Assembly (NCBI RefSeq): GCF_000718095.1
Contig: NZ_JOEI01000031.1
Location: 1-64,000 of the forward strand
DNA length: 64,000 bases
Reading direction: 5' to 3'
Source: Streptomyces scopuliridis RB72
GTDB taxonomy: Bacteria; Actinomycetota; Actinomycetes; Streptomycetales; Streptomycetaceae
The notes under the pieces were generated by a model. It was not told the origin of the DNA. It saw nothing but the letters and a program-made list of their open reading frames with translations, and searched no databases. Shown in pieces: positions 36,721-46,316 of this stretch (position 1 is its first letter; each line of letters starts with the position of its first letter). Position numbers and translations under genes: made by a program.

Positions 36721-38139
36721 ATGTCCGACACCTTTCCGCCCGGGTTCCTGTGGGGCACCGCCACCGCCGCGTACCAGATCGAGGGCGCGGCACGGGCGAA
36801 CGGCCGCACGCCCTCCATCTGGGACACCTTCAGCCATACCCCCGGCAAGGTGGAGAAGGGAGACACCGGCGATATCGCCGTCGACCACTTCCACCGCAGG
36901 GCCGAGGACGTCCGGATGATGGCGGACCTCGGCGTGAACGCGTACCGCTTCTCGGTCTCCTGGCCGCGCGTCCAGCCCACCGGCCGCGGCCCGGCCATAC
37001 AGCGCGGTCTCGACTTCTACCGCGGTCTGGTCGACGATCTGCTCGCCCATGGCATCGAGCCCGTTCTGACGCTCTACCACTGGGACCTGCCGCAGGAGCT
37101 GGAGGCCGCGGGCGGCTGGCCCGAGCGCGAGACGGCGTACCGCTTCGCGGAGTACGCGCGGACCGTCGCCGAGGCGCTCGGCGACCGGGTGACGCGCTGG
37201 ACGACCCTCAACGAGCCCTGGTGCAGCGCCTTCCTGGGGTACGGATCCGGTGTGCACGCCCCCGGCCGCACGGACCCGGTGGCCGCCCTGCGCGCCGCCC
37301 ACCATCTCAACCTCGGCCACGGGCTCGCGGTCCAGACGCTGCGCTCCGTGCTCCCGGCGCGCGACCAGGTCTCGGTGAGCCTCAACCCTGCGGCGGTCAG
37401 GGCCCGTACGCGGTCACCCGAGGACCTGGACGCGCGACGCCGTATCGACGCCCTGGCGAACCGGGTCTTCACCGGCCCGATGCTGGCCGGCGCGTACCCC
37501 GAGGACCTCCTCGCGGACACCGCGCGGCTGACCGACTGGGCGTTCGTCCGCGCCGGCGACGAGGCCATCAGCCGGCAGCCGCTGGACTCGCTGGGCATCA
37601 ACTACTACCAGCCTGCGGTGGTCTCCGCCGCCGACGGCCAGGACGCCGGCCGCCGGAGCCGTCAGGACGGCCACGGCGCGAGCGAGCACTCCCCCTGGCC
37701 GGGCGCCGAATCCGTCGCCTTCCACCAGCCGCCCGGCGAACTGACCGAGATGGGCTGGTCGGTGGATCCGAGCGGACTGTACGACCTGCTGCTGCGCTAT
37801 ACGCGCGAGGCGCCCGGACTGCCCCTGATGATCACCGAGAACGGCGCGGCGTACGCCGACAAGCCGGACGCCGACGGCGCGGTCCACGACCCGGACCGGA
37901 TCCGCTATCTGCACGGCCATCTGTCGGCGGTACAGCGCGCGATCGCCGACGGGGCCGATGTGCGCGGCTACTTCCTCTGGTCGCTGATGGACAACTTCGA
38001 GTGGTCGTACGGCTATGGCAAGCGCTTCGGCGCGGTCCATGTGGACTACGAGACACAGCGCCGTACACCGAAGTCGAGCGCGCGCTGGTATGCCCGGCTG
38101 GCGGGTACGGGGGTGCTGCCGGAGGTGCCCATCGGCTGA
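36721..38139 (+). CDS. bglC: Beta-glucosidase (GH1), cytoplasmic
   Basis: 472-aa GH1 enzyme hydrolysing imported cellobiose/cellotriose to glucose. N-terminal signature [20 protein letters not shown], acid/base Glu165 in TTLNEPW and nucleophile Glu373 in [10 protein letters not shown]. No signal peptide, so it acts after CebEFG import and, by removing the inducer, resets CebR. ATG with CGGGAGCCGC upstream. Unlike the promoter of cebE, no intact CebR palindrome is seen in the repeat-filled gap before it. A strong hairpin follows. Confidence 0.94.
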   Translation: MSDTFPPGFLWGTATAAYQIEGAARANGRTPSIWDTFSHTPGKVEKGDTGDIAVDHFHRRAEDVRMMADLGVNAYRFSVSWPRVQPTGRGPAIQRGLDFYRGLVDDLLAHGIEPVLTLYHWDLPQELEAAGGWPERETAYRFAEYARTVAEALGDRVTRWTTLNEPWCSAFLGYGSGVHAPGRTDPVAALRAAHHLNLGHGLAVQTLRSVLPARDQVSVSLNPAAVRARTRSPEDLDARRRIDALANRVFTGPMLAGAYPEDLLADTARLTDWAFVRAGDEAISRQPLDSLGINYYQPAVVSAADGQDAGRRSRQDGHGASEHSPWPGAESVAFHQPPGELTEMGWSVDPSGLYDLLLRYTREAPGLPLMITENGAAYADKPDADGAVHDPDRIRYLHGHLSAVQRAIADGADVRGYFLWSLMDNFEWSYGYGKRFGAVHVDYETQRRTPKSSARWYARLAGTGVLPEVPIG

Positions 38140-38158
38140 CGCCTGTTGAGCGGGGGGT

Positions 38159-38203
38159 GCGCGCCCCGGCCGGGTGGGGGGTTACGTACCGGCCGGGGCG
38201 CGC
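38159..38203. terminator. Perfect 15-bp hairpin after bglC
   Basis: GCGCGCCCCGGCCGG (38159-38173) and CCGGCCGGGGCGCGC (38189-38203) flank a 15-nt loop. Terminates the ceb locus 20 nt past bglC. The remaining sequence up to 38360 shows nothing else. Confidence 0.85.
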
Positions 38204-38360
38204 GGTCCTGGGGCCCGGGGGCGGGGGTGGGGCCAGTCGAGGGGGGACGGTCGAGGGGATGCTGATGTCTGCACGTTAGCCGCCCCGATCCGGACGAACA
38301 GCCCGTTCCGGGCGGGCGCCGCTGTTCTTAGGGCGCGCTTAAGGGGCGCATCGGAAGCCG

Positions 38361-39755
38361 TTAAAGGTCCGGACTCGCGCGGCGTCCGCGGCGCCTCAGC
38401 CGGTGGCCCCGGCGCGGCCCGTCCGTGGGGCGCCAGCCGTCGAGGCCGATCCAGATCCGTACCTCGGTACCGCCGAGCACCGAGCGTCCGATCCGTACGT
38501 CACCGCCCGTCGACTCGGCCACCCTGCGCACGATGTCCAGGCCGAGCCCGGTCGAGCCCTCCCGGCCGCCGCTGTTGCCCCGGGCGAGGGCGGCCTTCGG
38601 GTCGGCGATGCCGGAGCCCGCGTCCGAGACGAGGACGATCACGGCGTCCTCCCCGTTGTGCACATCGACGGAGAAGGCCGTGCCCTCCGGGGTGTGGCGG
38701 AAGACATTGCCGAGCAACGCGTCGAGGGCGGCGGCCAGTTCGGCGCGGACGACCGGGATACGTACGGGACGGCCGATGCCGGCGACCCGTGCCGTACGCC
38801 CCTCGTCCTCCGCCAGCGCCGACCAGAAGTCCATCCGCTCCCTGACGACTTCCGAGACGTCGCACCCGCCGGCCGGACCCGCCGCCACCGTCTGCGGCTT
38901 GGCCTCACGGGCGGTACGGATGATCGTGTCGACCTCGCGCTCCAGCTGCGCGACGGCGGCCCTGGTCTGGTCGGCGGCCGGTCCCTCGCCCAGGGACGCG
39001 GCGTTGAGGCGCAGTACGGTGAGCGGGGTGCGCAGCCGGTGCGAGAGATCGGCCGCGAGTTCCCGCTCGTTGGCGAGGAGCCCGACGACCTGGTCGGCCA
39101 TGGAGTTGAAGGCGACCGCGGCGGACCGCAGTTCGGCGGGGCCCTCCTCCGGGACCCGCGCGCCGAGCTTTCCCTCGCCCAGCGCGTGCGCGGCGCCGGC
39201 GAGCCGCTGGGCGGGCTCGACCATCCGTACGCCGAGCCGGTCAGCGACGGCGACGGACCCGACGATCAGCGCGAACCCGACGCCCGCGAGCACCAGCCAG
39301 GCGGTGGTGACGCCCTTGGAGACCTCGTTCTGGGGGACGTAGATCTCGACGACCGCGATCTGGCCGGAGCCGAGGGCCGTCGGCTGGAGCAGTACGGAAC
39401 CGCCCGCGACCTCGGCCATGGCCGCGCGCGGGATCCGCTGGACGGTCCGCAGATCCTTCTCGGCGGCCCGGCCGCGCCCGATGTCCAGCCGGCCGGTCTC
39501 CGGCCCCGTAGCCGCCGGGACATGCACGGCCATCCGGCCGTCGGCACCGGCGTTGGTGGAGGCGATGGCCCGCTCCAGCGGCTCGCGGTCGGTGGTGATG
39601 GAGAGGGTGGGGGCGATGGCGGCGGCCTGCCGCTCGGCGTTGGAGAACGCGCGGTCCCTGGCCATCTCCTTGATGACCAGTCCGAGCGGGACGGCGAAGG
39701 CCACGACGACCATGACCGTAACGGCCACGGCCACCTTGACCAGGGCCCATCTCAT
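38361..39755 (-). CDS. Sensor histidine kinase
   Basis: 464-aa membrane sensor kinase: membrane segment 7-28 (VKVAVAVTVMVVVAFAVPLG), a roughly 120-residue extracytoplasmic sensor region, a second span (TTAWLVLAGVGFALIVGSVA, about 150-169), HAMP, HisKA with H239 in LAADLSHRLRTPLTVLRL, and HATPase with LGNVFRHTPEGTAF (N box), VSDAGSGI and GSTGLGLDIVRRV. The ATG overlaps the response regulator stop by 4 nt. Signal unknown. Confidence 0.93.
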   Translation of the reverse strand: MRWALVKVAVAVTVMVVVAFAVPLGLVIKEMARDRAFSNAERQAAAIAPTLSITTDREPLERAIASTNAGADGRMAVHVPAATGPETGRLDIGRGRAAEKDLRTVQRIPRAAMAEVAGGSVLLQPTALGSGQIAVVEIYVPQNEVSKGVTTAWLVLAGVGFALIVGSVAVADRLGVRMVEPAQRLAGAAHALGEGKLGARVPEEGPAELRSAAVAFNSMADQVVGLLANERELAADLSHRLRTPLTVLRLNAASLGEGPAADQTRAAVAQLEREVDTIIRTAREAKPQTVAAGPAGGCDVSEVVRERMDFWSALAEDEGRTARVAGIGRPVRIPVVRAELAAALDALLGNVFRHTPEGTAFSVDVHNGEDAVIVLVSDAGSGIADPKAALARGNSGGREGSTGLGLDIVRRVAESTGGDVRIGRSVLGGTEVRIWIGLDGWRPTDGPRRGHRLRRRGRRASPDL

Positions 39756-40558
39756 ACGGGCGGCTCCACGACGGGCGCCCCGGTCGCCTGCGTACCTGGA
39801 ACGGGCGGCTCGGGGCGCGGCTCGGGGAGGGGCAACTCCCTTACAGGTGGCTCGGATACGGGCACCTCAGGGACGGGCGGCTCCAGCTTCACCCCGACTC
39901 CGCGCAGCGTGTGCAGATAGCGCGGCCTGGCCGCCGTCTCGCCGAGTTTCCGCCGCAGCCAGGAGAGATGGACGTCGATGGTCTGGTCGTCGCCGTACGA
40001 CTGCTGCCACACCTCCGCGAGCAGTTCCTTGCGCGCCACGACCACCCCGGGGCGCCCGGCGAGAAACGTCAGCAGGTCGAACTCCCGCCGGGTCAGATCC
40101 AGCCGGGCCCCGTCCAACTCGGCCTGGCGGCGCAGCGGATCGATGGAGAGCCCGCCGACCCGGATGACGCGCGGCGGCGTGGCCTCGCCGGCGGTGGCGC
40201 GCGAACGGCGCAGCACGGCCGCCATCCTGGCCGCCAGATGCTCGACCGAGAACGGCTTGGTCAGGTAGTCGTCGGCACCGTCGTTGAGCAGCCGTACGAT
40301 CTCCGCCTCGTCGTCCCGCGCGGTGGCGATGATCACCGGTACGTCGGTGATGCCGCGCAGCATCTTCAGCGCCTCCGCGCCGTCCAGATCGGGCAGACCG
40401 AGGTCGAGAATGACCACGTCGAACCGGAAATGGGCCACCTCGCGCAGCGCCTCCAGAGCCGTGCCGACGCTCCGCACGGTGTGGGAGGCCTCGGTCAAGT
40501 GCCTGATGAGGGCGGAGCGTACGAACTGGTCGTCCTCGACCACGAGCACACTGGGCAT
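39752..40558 (-). CDS. OmpR/PhoB-family response regulator with Pro-rich tail
   Basis: 268-aa two-domain regulator: receiver with phospho-acceptor D52 (VVILDLGLPD), acidic D9/D10 and KPF switch (DDYLTKPFS), and a winged-helix DNA-binding domain (LDLTRREFDLLTFLAGRPG, DVHLSWLRRKLGE, TLRGVGVKLE). After the winged helix, instead of ending, it continues for about 40 residues of Pro/Val/Glu repeats (PPVPEVPVSEPPVRELPLPE and onward). Start ATG 40558; the open frame reaches further back to 41224 without homology. Coupled to the kinase gene. Confidence 0.9.
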   Translation of the reverse strand: MPSVLVVEDDQFVRSALIRHLTEASHTVRSVGTALEALREVAHFRFDVVILDLGLPDLDGAEALKMLRGITDVPVIIATARDDEAEIVRLLNDGADDYLTKPFSVEHLAARMAAVLRRSRATAGEATPPRVIRVGGLSIDPLRRQAELDGARLDLTRREFDLLTFLAGRPGVVVARKELLAEVWQQSYGDDQTIDVHLSWLRRKLGETAARPRYLHTLRGVGVKLEPPVPEVPVSEPPVRELPLPEPRPEPPVPGTQATGAPVVEPPV

Positions 40559-40681
40559 GGGCGGCACCGTACGCCATCCGGGACGTACGGGAGGGCCGGT
40601 CGGCGCGGGTCGGCCCGGGTCGGCCGTGGCCGGTGTCCCTTCCCGGCGCTCACGGGACAGCCGTGGTGCGGGTGGTGCAGT

Positions 40682-41254
40682 ATGGTCCGGATGCGCATGG
40701 GACTCGTACACACCCTGGCGTGGTCGCTCGCCACGGGCGCGGCGGTCACGCTGTCGTGGTGGGGCGTCCACTCGGTCATGGCGGGGACGGCGTACGACCC
40801 GCCGCGCGCGCTCCCGCTGCCCGTGGACAGCGCGACGGAGCCGGGCGCGAGCCCTCTCGCCTCGTCCACGTGGCATCCCCCGAGCCCGTCCGCGAAGCCG
40901 CCTTCCTCGCCCGCGGCGACACCGAGCCGCAGCGAGCGCCCCTCGTCGCCTCCACCGCCCAAGGAGACGAAGGACACGGGCGGACACACGGACAGGGGCG
41001 CGGGCACGGAGGCCGAACCGTCCGGCTCCTCCGGCGAGGTGAAGAGCTATACGGTCGACGGCGGCCGGGTCGTCTTCGACATCGGCGCCGCCTCGGCCGA
41101 ACTGGTCTCGGCCACGCCCGACAGCGGCTGGCAGATGCAGGTGTGGACACAACCGGCGTGGATCCGGGTGACGTTCACGCGGGACCACCGGGAGGTCTCG
41201 GTGTTCTGCACCTGGAACGGCCATCCGCCGATGGTGCAGTTCGACGACCGCTGA
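40682..41254 (+). CDS. Membrane-anchored/secreted hypothetical protein
   Basis: 190 aa. An N-terminal hydrophobic segment (LVHTLAWSLATGAAVTLSWW) acts as signal or anchor, followed by a Ser/Pro-rich linker of about 75 residues and a compact C-terminal domain (SYTVDGGRVVFDIGAASAEL, WQMQVWTQPAWIRVTFTRDH, REVSVFCTWNGHPPMVQF). It resembles conserved Streptomyces exported proteins of unknown function. Divergent from the two-component genes; ATG 40682 chosen, ATG 40691 possible. Confidence 0.75.
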   Translation: MVRMRMGLVHTLAWSLATGAAVTLSWWGVHSVMAGTAYDPPRALPLPVDSATEPGASPLASSTWHPPSPSAKPPSSPAATPSRSERPSSPPPPKETKDTGGHTDRGAGTEAEPSGSSGEVKSYTVDGGRVVFDIGAASAELVSATPDSGWQMQVWTQPAWIRVTFTRDHREVSVFCTWNGHPPMVQFDDR

Positions 41255-41277
41255 GCGATTCGGCCTTACGAGCCGGG

Positions 41278-42138
41278 CTACTTGAACGCGTCGGCCGGGG
41301 GCGGCGGCGAGGCCTTGGCGCTCGCGTCGGTCACCACGGCCGCGCCGCCGGTGAAGTCGGCCAGCGCCCTGCCGTGTTCCACCCGCCCCGGATGCGGATC
41401 GCTCGCGACCCGGCGGGTCAGCTCGGCGACGGGCAGCTCACGGTCCGAGGCGAGCAGTACGGCGTTCCCGAAGCGGCGCCCCCGGAACACCGCCGGATCG
41501 GCGGCGAGCGCGAGCCGCCCGAAGACGGTGGCGGCGGTGGCGATCTGGCCGCGCAGATGCGCGAGCGGCGGGCCGTCCGCCAGATTGGCCGCGTAATGGC
41601 CGTCGGGCTTCAGGACCCGGCGTACGTCGCCCAGGAACTCGACGCTGGTCAGATGCGCGGGGGTACGGGCGCCACCGAACACATCGGCGATCACCAGATC
41701 CGCCCAGCCGTCCGGCACTTTCGCGAGCCCGGCCCGCGCATCGGTGGTGCGGACGCGGATCCGGGCGTTCGGGTCCAGCGGAAGCCGCTCGCGTACGAAG
41801 TGGACGAGGGGGCCGTCCACTTCCACGATCTGCTGGGTGGAGCGGGGGCGCGTGGCGGCGATGTACCGGGCGAGGGTGAAGGCCCCGCCGCCGAGGTGCA
41901 CGACATGCAGCGGCCGGCCCGCGGGGGCGACGAGATCCGCGACATGGCCGAGCCTGCGCTGATACGCGAAGGAGAGATACGCGGGGTCGTCGAGGTCGAC
42001 ATGGGACTGCGGAGCCCCGTCGATCAGCAACGACCAGGCCCGCGCCCGCTCCCGGTCGGGCACCAGCTCGGCGCGCCCGCCGTCGACATCCTCGGCCAGG
42101 ACCGTCGCGGACGGGGCCCGGCGCTTGTTCTTGGCCAC
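41278..42138 (-). CDS. Spermidine synthase-like methyltransferase-fold protein
   Basis: 286-aa Rossmann-fold protein of the spermine/spermidine synthase superfamily: HVVHLGGGAFTLARYIAATR (motif I), TTDARAGLAKVPDGWADLVI, DVFGGARTPAHLTSVEFLGD and VLKPDGHYAANLADG. Many actinobacterial members are of unknown substrate and may not make polyamines. GTG start. Convergent with the secreted protein gene. Confidence 0.82.
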   Translation of the reverse strand: MAKNKRRAPSATVLAEDVDGGRAELVPDRERARAWSLLIDGAPQSHVDLDDPAYLSFAYQRRLGHVADLVAPAGRPLHVVHLGGGAFTLARYIAATRPRSTQQIVEVDGPLVHFVRERLPLDPNARIRVRTTDARAGLAKVPDGWADLVIADVFGGARTPAHLTSVEFLGDVRRVLKPDGHYAANLADGPPLAHLRGQIATAATVFGRLALAADPAVFRGRRFGNAVLLASDRELPVAELTRRVASDPHPGRVEHGRALADFTGGAAVVTDASAKASPPPPADAFK

Positions 42139-42350
42139 GTACCTATTCTGAGGGCTCGGTTCGCCTCCGGGCGCCTTATGCCCCTGTCGACGGTCGACCG
42201 TGCTCGATTCCCTCGTACCTCGGGAACCTCCGCGCGCTCTCCCTTTCGACAGCGGCGCGCCCTTCGGCTCACTCGCCGGCGGTCGTGCGCGACCAGTGCG
42301 TCTGGTTCACCGCGAGGGTGGGGTGGGGTGCCCGTAGGGAACGACTCCGG

Positions 42351-42782
42351 CTATCTACATCGGTCGGCGGCCTCAAGGAGCCGGGCCGCCTCGCCCAGCG
42401 CCTCCCTCAGCAGCGCCGGATCCGTGACCGGGCCCGTCGTGTCGGGGTGGAGCAGCCAGTCCGAGCCGATGACCGGGGGTTCCGCGGGGAGACGGAGACC
42501 TCGGCCGTTCGTCTGCGTGCAGGCGCTGCCCGGCATGTCCCAGCCCGCGGCCGTACCCGGCGGGACCAGAAAGCCGAGGGTGTCGCAGGGCCCGTCGTGG
42601 AGCACCGGCCCCACCTTGGGAGTGGCGCCCCCCCGGCGCAGGATGTCCACCGCTTCGAGGCCCTGCCGGGCCGGCACCGTCACCAGGTCGCAGGGCTCCC
42701 CGGCGTCGTCCCCGGGACGCGCGCCGCACTCCTGGCCGGGCACGCGCCGAGCAGTCGTCCGCGAGCCACCACTGGTGTCCAT
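42351..42782 (-). CDS. Small DNA primase/polymerase-like conserved protein
   Basis: 143-aa protein conserved in Streptomyces and resembling a fragment of bifunctional primase/polymerase (prim-pol) proteins: CDLVTVPARQGLEAVDILRR, DTLGFLVPPGTAAGWDMPG and GSACTQTNGRGLRLPAEPP. No catalytic DxD is apparent, so activity is doubtful. ATG 42782 follows GTGGAGG at 5 nt; the frame opens at GTG 42794. Confidence 0.65.
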   Translation of the reverse strand: MDTSGGSRTTARRVPGQECGARPGDDAGEPCDLVTVPARQGLEAVDILRRGGATPKVGPVLHDGPCDTLGFLVPPGTAAGWDMPGSACTQTNGRGLRLPAEPPVIGSDWLLHPDTTGPVTDPALLREALGEAARLLEAADRCR

Positions 42783-43058
42783 ACCGACCTCCACATTGAG
42801 CGTCTCCCACGCGGTTCAACGCGGGGCGGCGTCAACAGCTACGGCGGCGCACCGTCGAAAAAGATGGCAGTTCATGGCAGATCATGGGCGAGAAATCCGC
42901 TTTGTGGGAAAACTCTATGTGTCAAGACCGTCACAGCCGGTACGTTCTGCCCGTCGGAACAACCTCGGAACAACCGGAGTTGGACACCGCGCCACACCGC
43001 ACCGCACGCTCCGGGTGCCCCGCGGGCACCAACGGCTGTACCAGGAGAGGGCTCGGCC

Positions 43059-44429
43059 ATGGCGTCGTCTCGGGCAGTTCCCAACCTCGCCTTCCGCCGG
43101 CTGCGCGCGCGGCGCTCGCCGGGGGAGTTCGCCGCCGCCGTACGCAGGGCCGCGCGGGAGATCGGTGAACAAGTCGCCTGTGACGCACGTTATATCGGAC
43201 GGGTGGAGGCAGGCGAGATCCGCTGCCCCAACTACGCGTACGAACGGGTCTTCCTGCATATGTTCCCCGGACTGACCCTGAAGGACCTGGGCTTCTCTCC
43301 GCGCGAGCACGTACGCGGCAGAGCGGCGCGGGCCTCGGTGACCACCGCGGACAGGGTGGACACCGCCAACACCCGGAGCGACACCAGCGATACCGGCGAG
43401 GAGAGCGACGTGCTGCGTCGCGCGTTCATGACGAGCGGCCCTGTCACGGTGGTGGCCGCCTCCCTCGGTCTCGGCGGTACGGCCGTCGCGGCCGTACCCA
43501 CGCCGCGCCGGACACCGCGGCTGGTCGGCGACGCCGAGGTGATCGCCGTCGAGGCGGCCGTCCGGCGGATCCGGCTGCTGGACGACCGGCACGGCGCCGA
43601 CGGGATCTACCGGCAGGCCGCCCAGCCGCTGCGCGCCGCGTACGCGCTGCTCGACTCGGGCACGCCCGCCCGCCAGTCCACCGCCGACCGGCTCTACGCG
43701 GGCGCCGGCGAGCTGTCGATCTCGGTGGGCTGGCTCGCCCATGACTCCGGCCGTTTCGACGACGCGCGCTCGCACTACGCGGAGGCGCTGGCGACCGCGC
43801 GGATGGTGAACGATCCGGGGGTGGAGGCGCACGCCTTCGCCAACACCTCGTTCCTGGCGAAGGATTCGGGCCGGTACCGGGAAGCGGTACGGACCGCGCA
43901 GGCGGGCCGGCGCGCCGCCAGGCATCTGTCCTCGCCGCGGCTGCTGTCGCTGCTCGCCCTGCGCGAGGCGGCCGGCTGGGCCAAGCTGGGCGACCGTACG
44001 AACTGCGAGCAGTCGCTGTCCCGGGCCCATGGCCTCTTCGACCGCGGCCCCTCGGACGCCGACCCCGAGTGGATGTCCTTCTTCGGCGAGCCCGAGCTGG
44101 AGTCGCAGGAGGCGCTGTGTCACGCGGCGTTGGGCGACTGGTCGCGCGCGGCCCGGCACGCCCACCGCGCGACGGCGCTCCAGGATCCGCACTTCGCCCG
44201 CAATCTCGCGCTGTACCGGGTGGAGCTGGCCACGGACCTGGCCCGGGCCGGCGCGCCGGACGAGGCGGCGGCGGCCGGAAATCAGGTGCTGGATCAGCTG
44301 GATGTCGTCCAGTCGTCCCGTATCCATACGAGACTCGCGGCCACGGCGCGGGTCCTGCTGCCGCAGCGGCGGGTGCCGGAGGTGGGCGCCTTCCTGGACC
44401 GCCACGCCTCGACGAACATCCGGGCGTAA
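43059..44429 (+). CDS. TPR-repeat regulator, NsdA-like
   Basis: 456 aa. The N-terminus is a degenerate helix-turn-helix/MerR-like module (FRRLRARRSPGEFAAAVRRA, YIGRVEAGEIRCPNYAYERV), an Ala/Gly hydrophobic stretch follows at about 135-150, and the C-terminal two thirds are TPR-like helical pairs (LAHDSGRFDDARSHYAEALA, EAHAFANTSFLAKDSGRYRE, HAALGDWSRAARHAHRATAL). This is the architecture of Streptomyces NsdA-type negative regulators of development. ATG 43059 with CAGGAGAGGG; the upstream-extended frame is spurious. Confidence 0.75.
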   Translation: MASSRAVPNLAFRRLRARRSPGEFAAAVRRAAREIGEQVACDARYIGRVEAGEIRCPNYAYERVFLHMFPGLTLKDLGFSPREHVRGRAARASVTTADRVDTANTRSDTSDTGEESDVLRRAFMTSGPVTVVAASLGLGGTAVAAVPTPRRTPRLVGDAEVIAVEAAVRRIRLLDDRHGADGIYRQAAQPLRAAYALLDSGTPARQSTADRLYAGAGELSISVGWLAHDSGRFDDARSHYAEALATARMVNDPGVEAHAFANTSFLAKDSGRYREAVRTAQAGRRAARHLSSPRLLSLLALREAAGWAKLGDRTNCEQSLSRAHGLFDRGPSDADPEWMSFFGEPELESQEALCHAALGDWSRAARHAHRATALQDPHFARNLALYRVELATDLARAGAPDEAAAAGNQVLDQLDVVQSSRIHTRLAATARVLLPQRRVPEVGAFLDRHASTNIRA

Positions 44430-44475
44430 GGACCAGGACCGGACGGGACCGGAAGCCGCAGCCCGGAGCCCGCAG

Positions 44476-45072
44476 TCAGGGCGTGAGATGCGCCGTGTCG
44501 TTCCAGACCTGGATCGCCGGCATCTCGTACGCCCAGCTCAGCACCGACACCGACGTCGGGTCGAGCCGGATGCGCGCCGCGAACGAGATGTCCTCGCCCA
44601 GCCAGCGCGCGCCGATCGCACGCAGGATGTGGCCGTGGGCGAAGACCAGGACGTCACGGTCCGCCGAGCGCGCCCAGGAGACGACCTCGTCGGCGCGGGC
44701 GGAGACCTGCTCCAGGGTCTCGCCGTCCGGGACGCCGTCACGCCAGATGAACCAGTCGGGGCGATCCGCCTTTATCCGCGCCGGGGTCATGCCCTCGTAC
44801 GCGCCGTAGTCGAACTCCATCAGCGCGTCCCACTCCTCGGCCCGGTCGCCGAAGCCGGCCAGCGCGCAGGTCTCGGCGGCGCGTACGAGCGGGCTGGTGC
44901 GTATCTCCACGCCGGGCAGCCCCGACCAGGGCGCCTGATGGAGGCGTTCGCCCAGCAGCTTGGCGCCGCGCCGGCCCTCGTCGAGCAGCGGGATGTCCGT
45001 CCTGCCCGTGTGTTGGCCGGACAGCGACCAGGCCGTCTGACCGTGCCGGGCGAGCAGGATGCGCGGTGCCAT
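44476..45072 (-). CDS. Histidine phosphatase (phosphoglycerate-mutase family)
   Basis: 198 aa. The phosphohistidine signature [20 protein letters not shown] with catalytic RHG lies at the N-terminus; [15 protein letters not shown] and [17 protein letters not shown] supply the second Arg and His. Substrate unknown; the family includes cofactor-dependent mutases and acid phosphatases. ATG with CAGGGAG upstream. Convergent with the NsdA-like gene. Confidence 0.88.
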   Translation of the reverse strand: MAPRILLARHGQTAWSLSGQHTGRTDIPLLDEGRRGAKLLGERLHQAPWSGLPGVEIRTSPLVRAAETCALAGFGDRAEEWDALMEFDYGAYEGMTPARIKADRPDWFIWRDGVPDGETLEQVSARADEVVSWARSADRDVLVFAHGHILRAIGARWLGEDISFAARIRLDPTSVSVLSWAYEMPAIQVWNDTAHLTP

Positions 45073-45287
45073 GAAGGTGCTCCCTGAGGTTCACAACTGG
45101 TGCTGTTCCATCATCGCGCACCTGAACGAAGGGCGACCTCCAGGGGCAACCTCCCGGAAGATCGCCGCGTCCCTCTCCCTGTCGGGGGCGATGTTGTCGA
45201 ACATTCTTCCGGAGGTACACCCGGTCGAAGGGCTCAATCACTTACACCGTACGGTTGAACGTCGGCCGACAGCTGCGTGAATTGACG

Positions 45288-46316
45288 ATGGAGACCGTCC
45301 GAATGCCGTACAGCGCCAGCGCGCCGCAGAGCCCCGGGACGACACGCCCTGGCCCCCGGCCCCGCTGGTGGACCGAGCTGACGATGCTCGTCCTGGTCTA
45401 CACGGCGTACTCACTGGGCCGGCTGCTCGCACGGGGCGATGTGTCGACAGCCGTCGACCACGGACTTGCCATCCTCCGGGTGGAAAAGGCGCTCCTCCTC
45501 AACGCCGAGCACCCGCTCAACCGGCTCTTCACCAGCACCCCGGCCCTCGGCATACCCGCCGACTTCGCCTATGCCTCGCTGCACTACCTCGTCACCCCGG
45601 CCGTTCTCGTCTGGGTCTTCCGCCGCCGCCCCGCCCGCTACCGGGCCGCCCGTACCTGGCTGATGCTCTCCACCGTCCTCGGCCTGGCCGGCTTCACCCT
45701 CCTGCCCACCTGCCCGCCCCGGCTGCTGGCGGCCGGGCACGGCTTCGTCGACACCATGGCGCAGTACAGCGCGTACGGCTGGTGGGGCGACGAGGCGAGC
45801 GCGCCGCGCGGTCTCGGCGGGATGACCAACCAGTACGCGGCGATGCCGAGCCTGCATGTCGGCTGGGCCCTGTGGTGCGGGGTGCTGCTGTGGCGGCACG
45901 GCCGTACGCCGCTGGTGAGGTGGGTGGGCGCCGGCTATCCGCTGCTCATCACCGTGGTGGTGATGGGGACCGCGAACCACTACTTCCTGGACGCGGTCGC
46001 GGGCGCGGCGGTGATGGGCCTCGGAGCGCTGCTGACCCGGCCGGCGCTGCGGGCGGCCGAGCGCATACGGGTCGCGGCCACGGACCGCTTCGGGCGGTCG
46101 CCGGCGCCGGCCGCCGTGTCACCCGCCGCGGCCTCCCCCGTGGACCCTTCCGCCGCCTTGTCGCCCCGTACGTCGTCCCGTACATCACCCCGTAAAGACC
46201 CGATTGTCAGCGGCGGATGCGAGACTTCCGCGGGTGAGCGATTCCCTGGGCAGCGGACCCGCACCAGCACCTCCGGCACCACCTCCGCAGACGACACTCC
46301 GGCGACGGCTCGCTGA
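45288..46316 (+). CDS. PAP2-superfamily membrane phosphatase/phosphotransferase
   Basis: 342-aa membrane protein of the AUR1/inositol-phosphotransferase type of PAP2: LPTCPPRLLAAG, PSLHVGWALW (catalytic His) and NHYFLDAVAGAAVM (second His), with about six membrane spans. The last 75 residues are Ser/Thr/Pro-rich and disordered. Start is uncertain: ATG 45288 or ATG 45303 (GGAG 9 nt upstream), and TTG 45255 also in frame. The 3' end runs 83 nt into the nuclease gene, so the tail may be an unselected read-through. Confidence 0.8.
   Translation: METVRMPYSASAPQSPGTTRPGPRPRWWTELTMLVLVYTAYSLGRLLARGDVSTAVDHGLAILRVEKALLLNAEHPLNRLFTSTPALGIPADFAYASLHYLVTPAVLVWVFRRRPARYRAARTWLMLSTVLGLAGFTLLPTCPPRLLAAGHGFVDTMAQYSAYGWWGDEASAPRGLGGMTNQYAAMPSLHVGWALWCGVLLWRHGRTPLVRWVGAGYPLLITVVVMGTANHYFLDAVAGAAVMGLGALLTRPALRAAERIRVAATDRFGRSPAPAAVSPAAASPVDPSAALSPRTSSRTSPRKDPIVSGGCETSAGERFPGQRTRTSTSGTTSADDTPATAR

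Noticed and set aside
45059..45280. 73-codon plus-strand frame between the histidine phosphatase and PAP2 genes
   Set aside because: Composition and lack of ribosome site fit a divergent promoter region.
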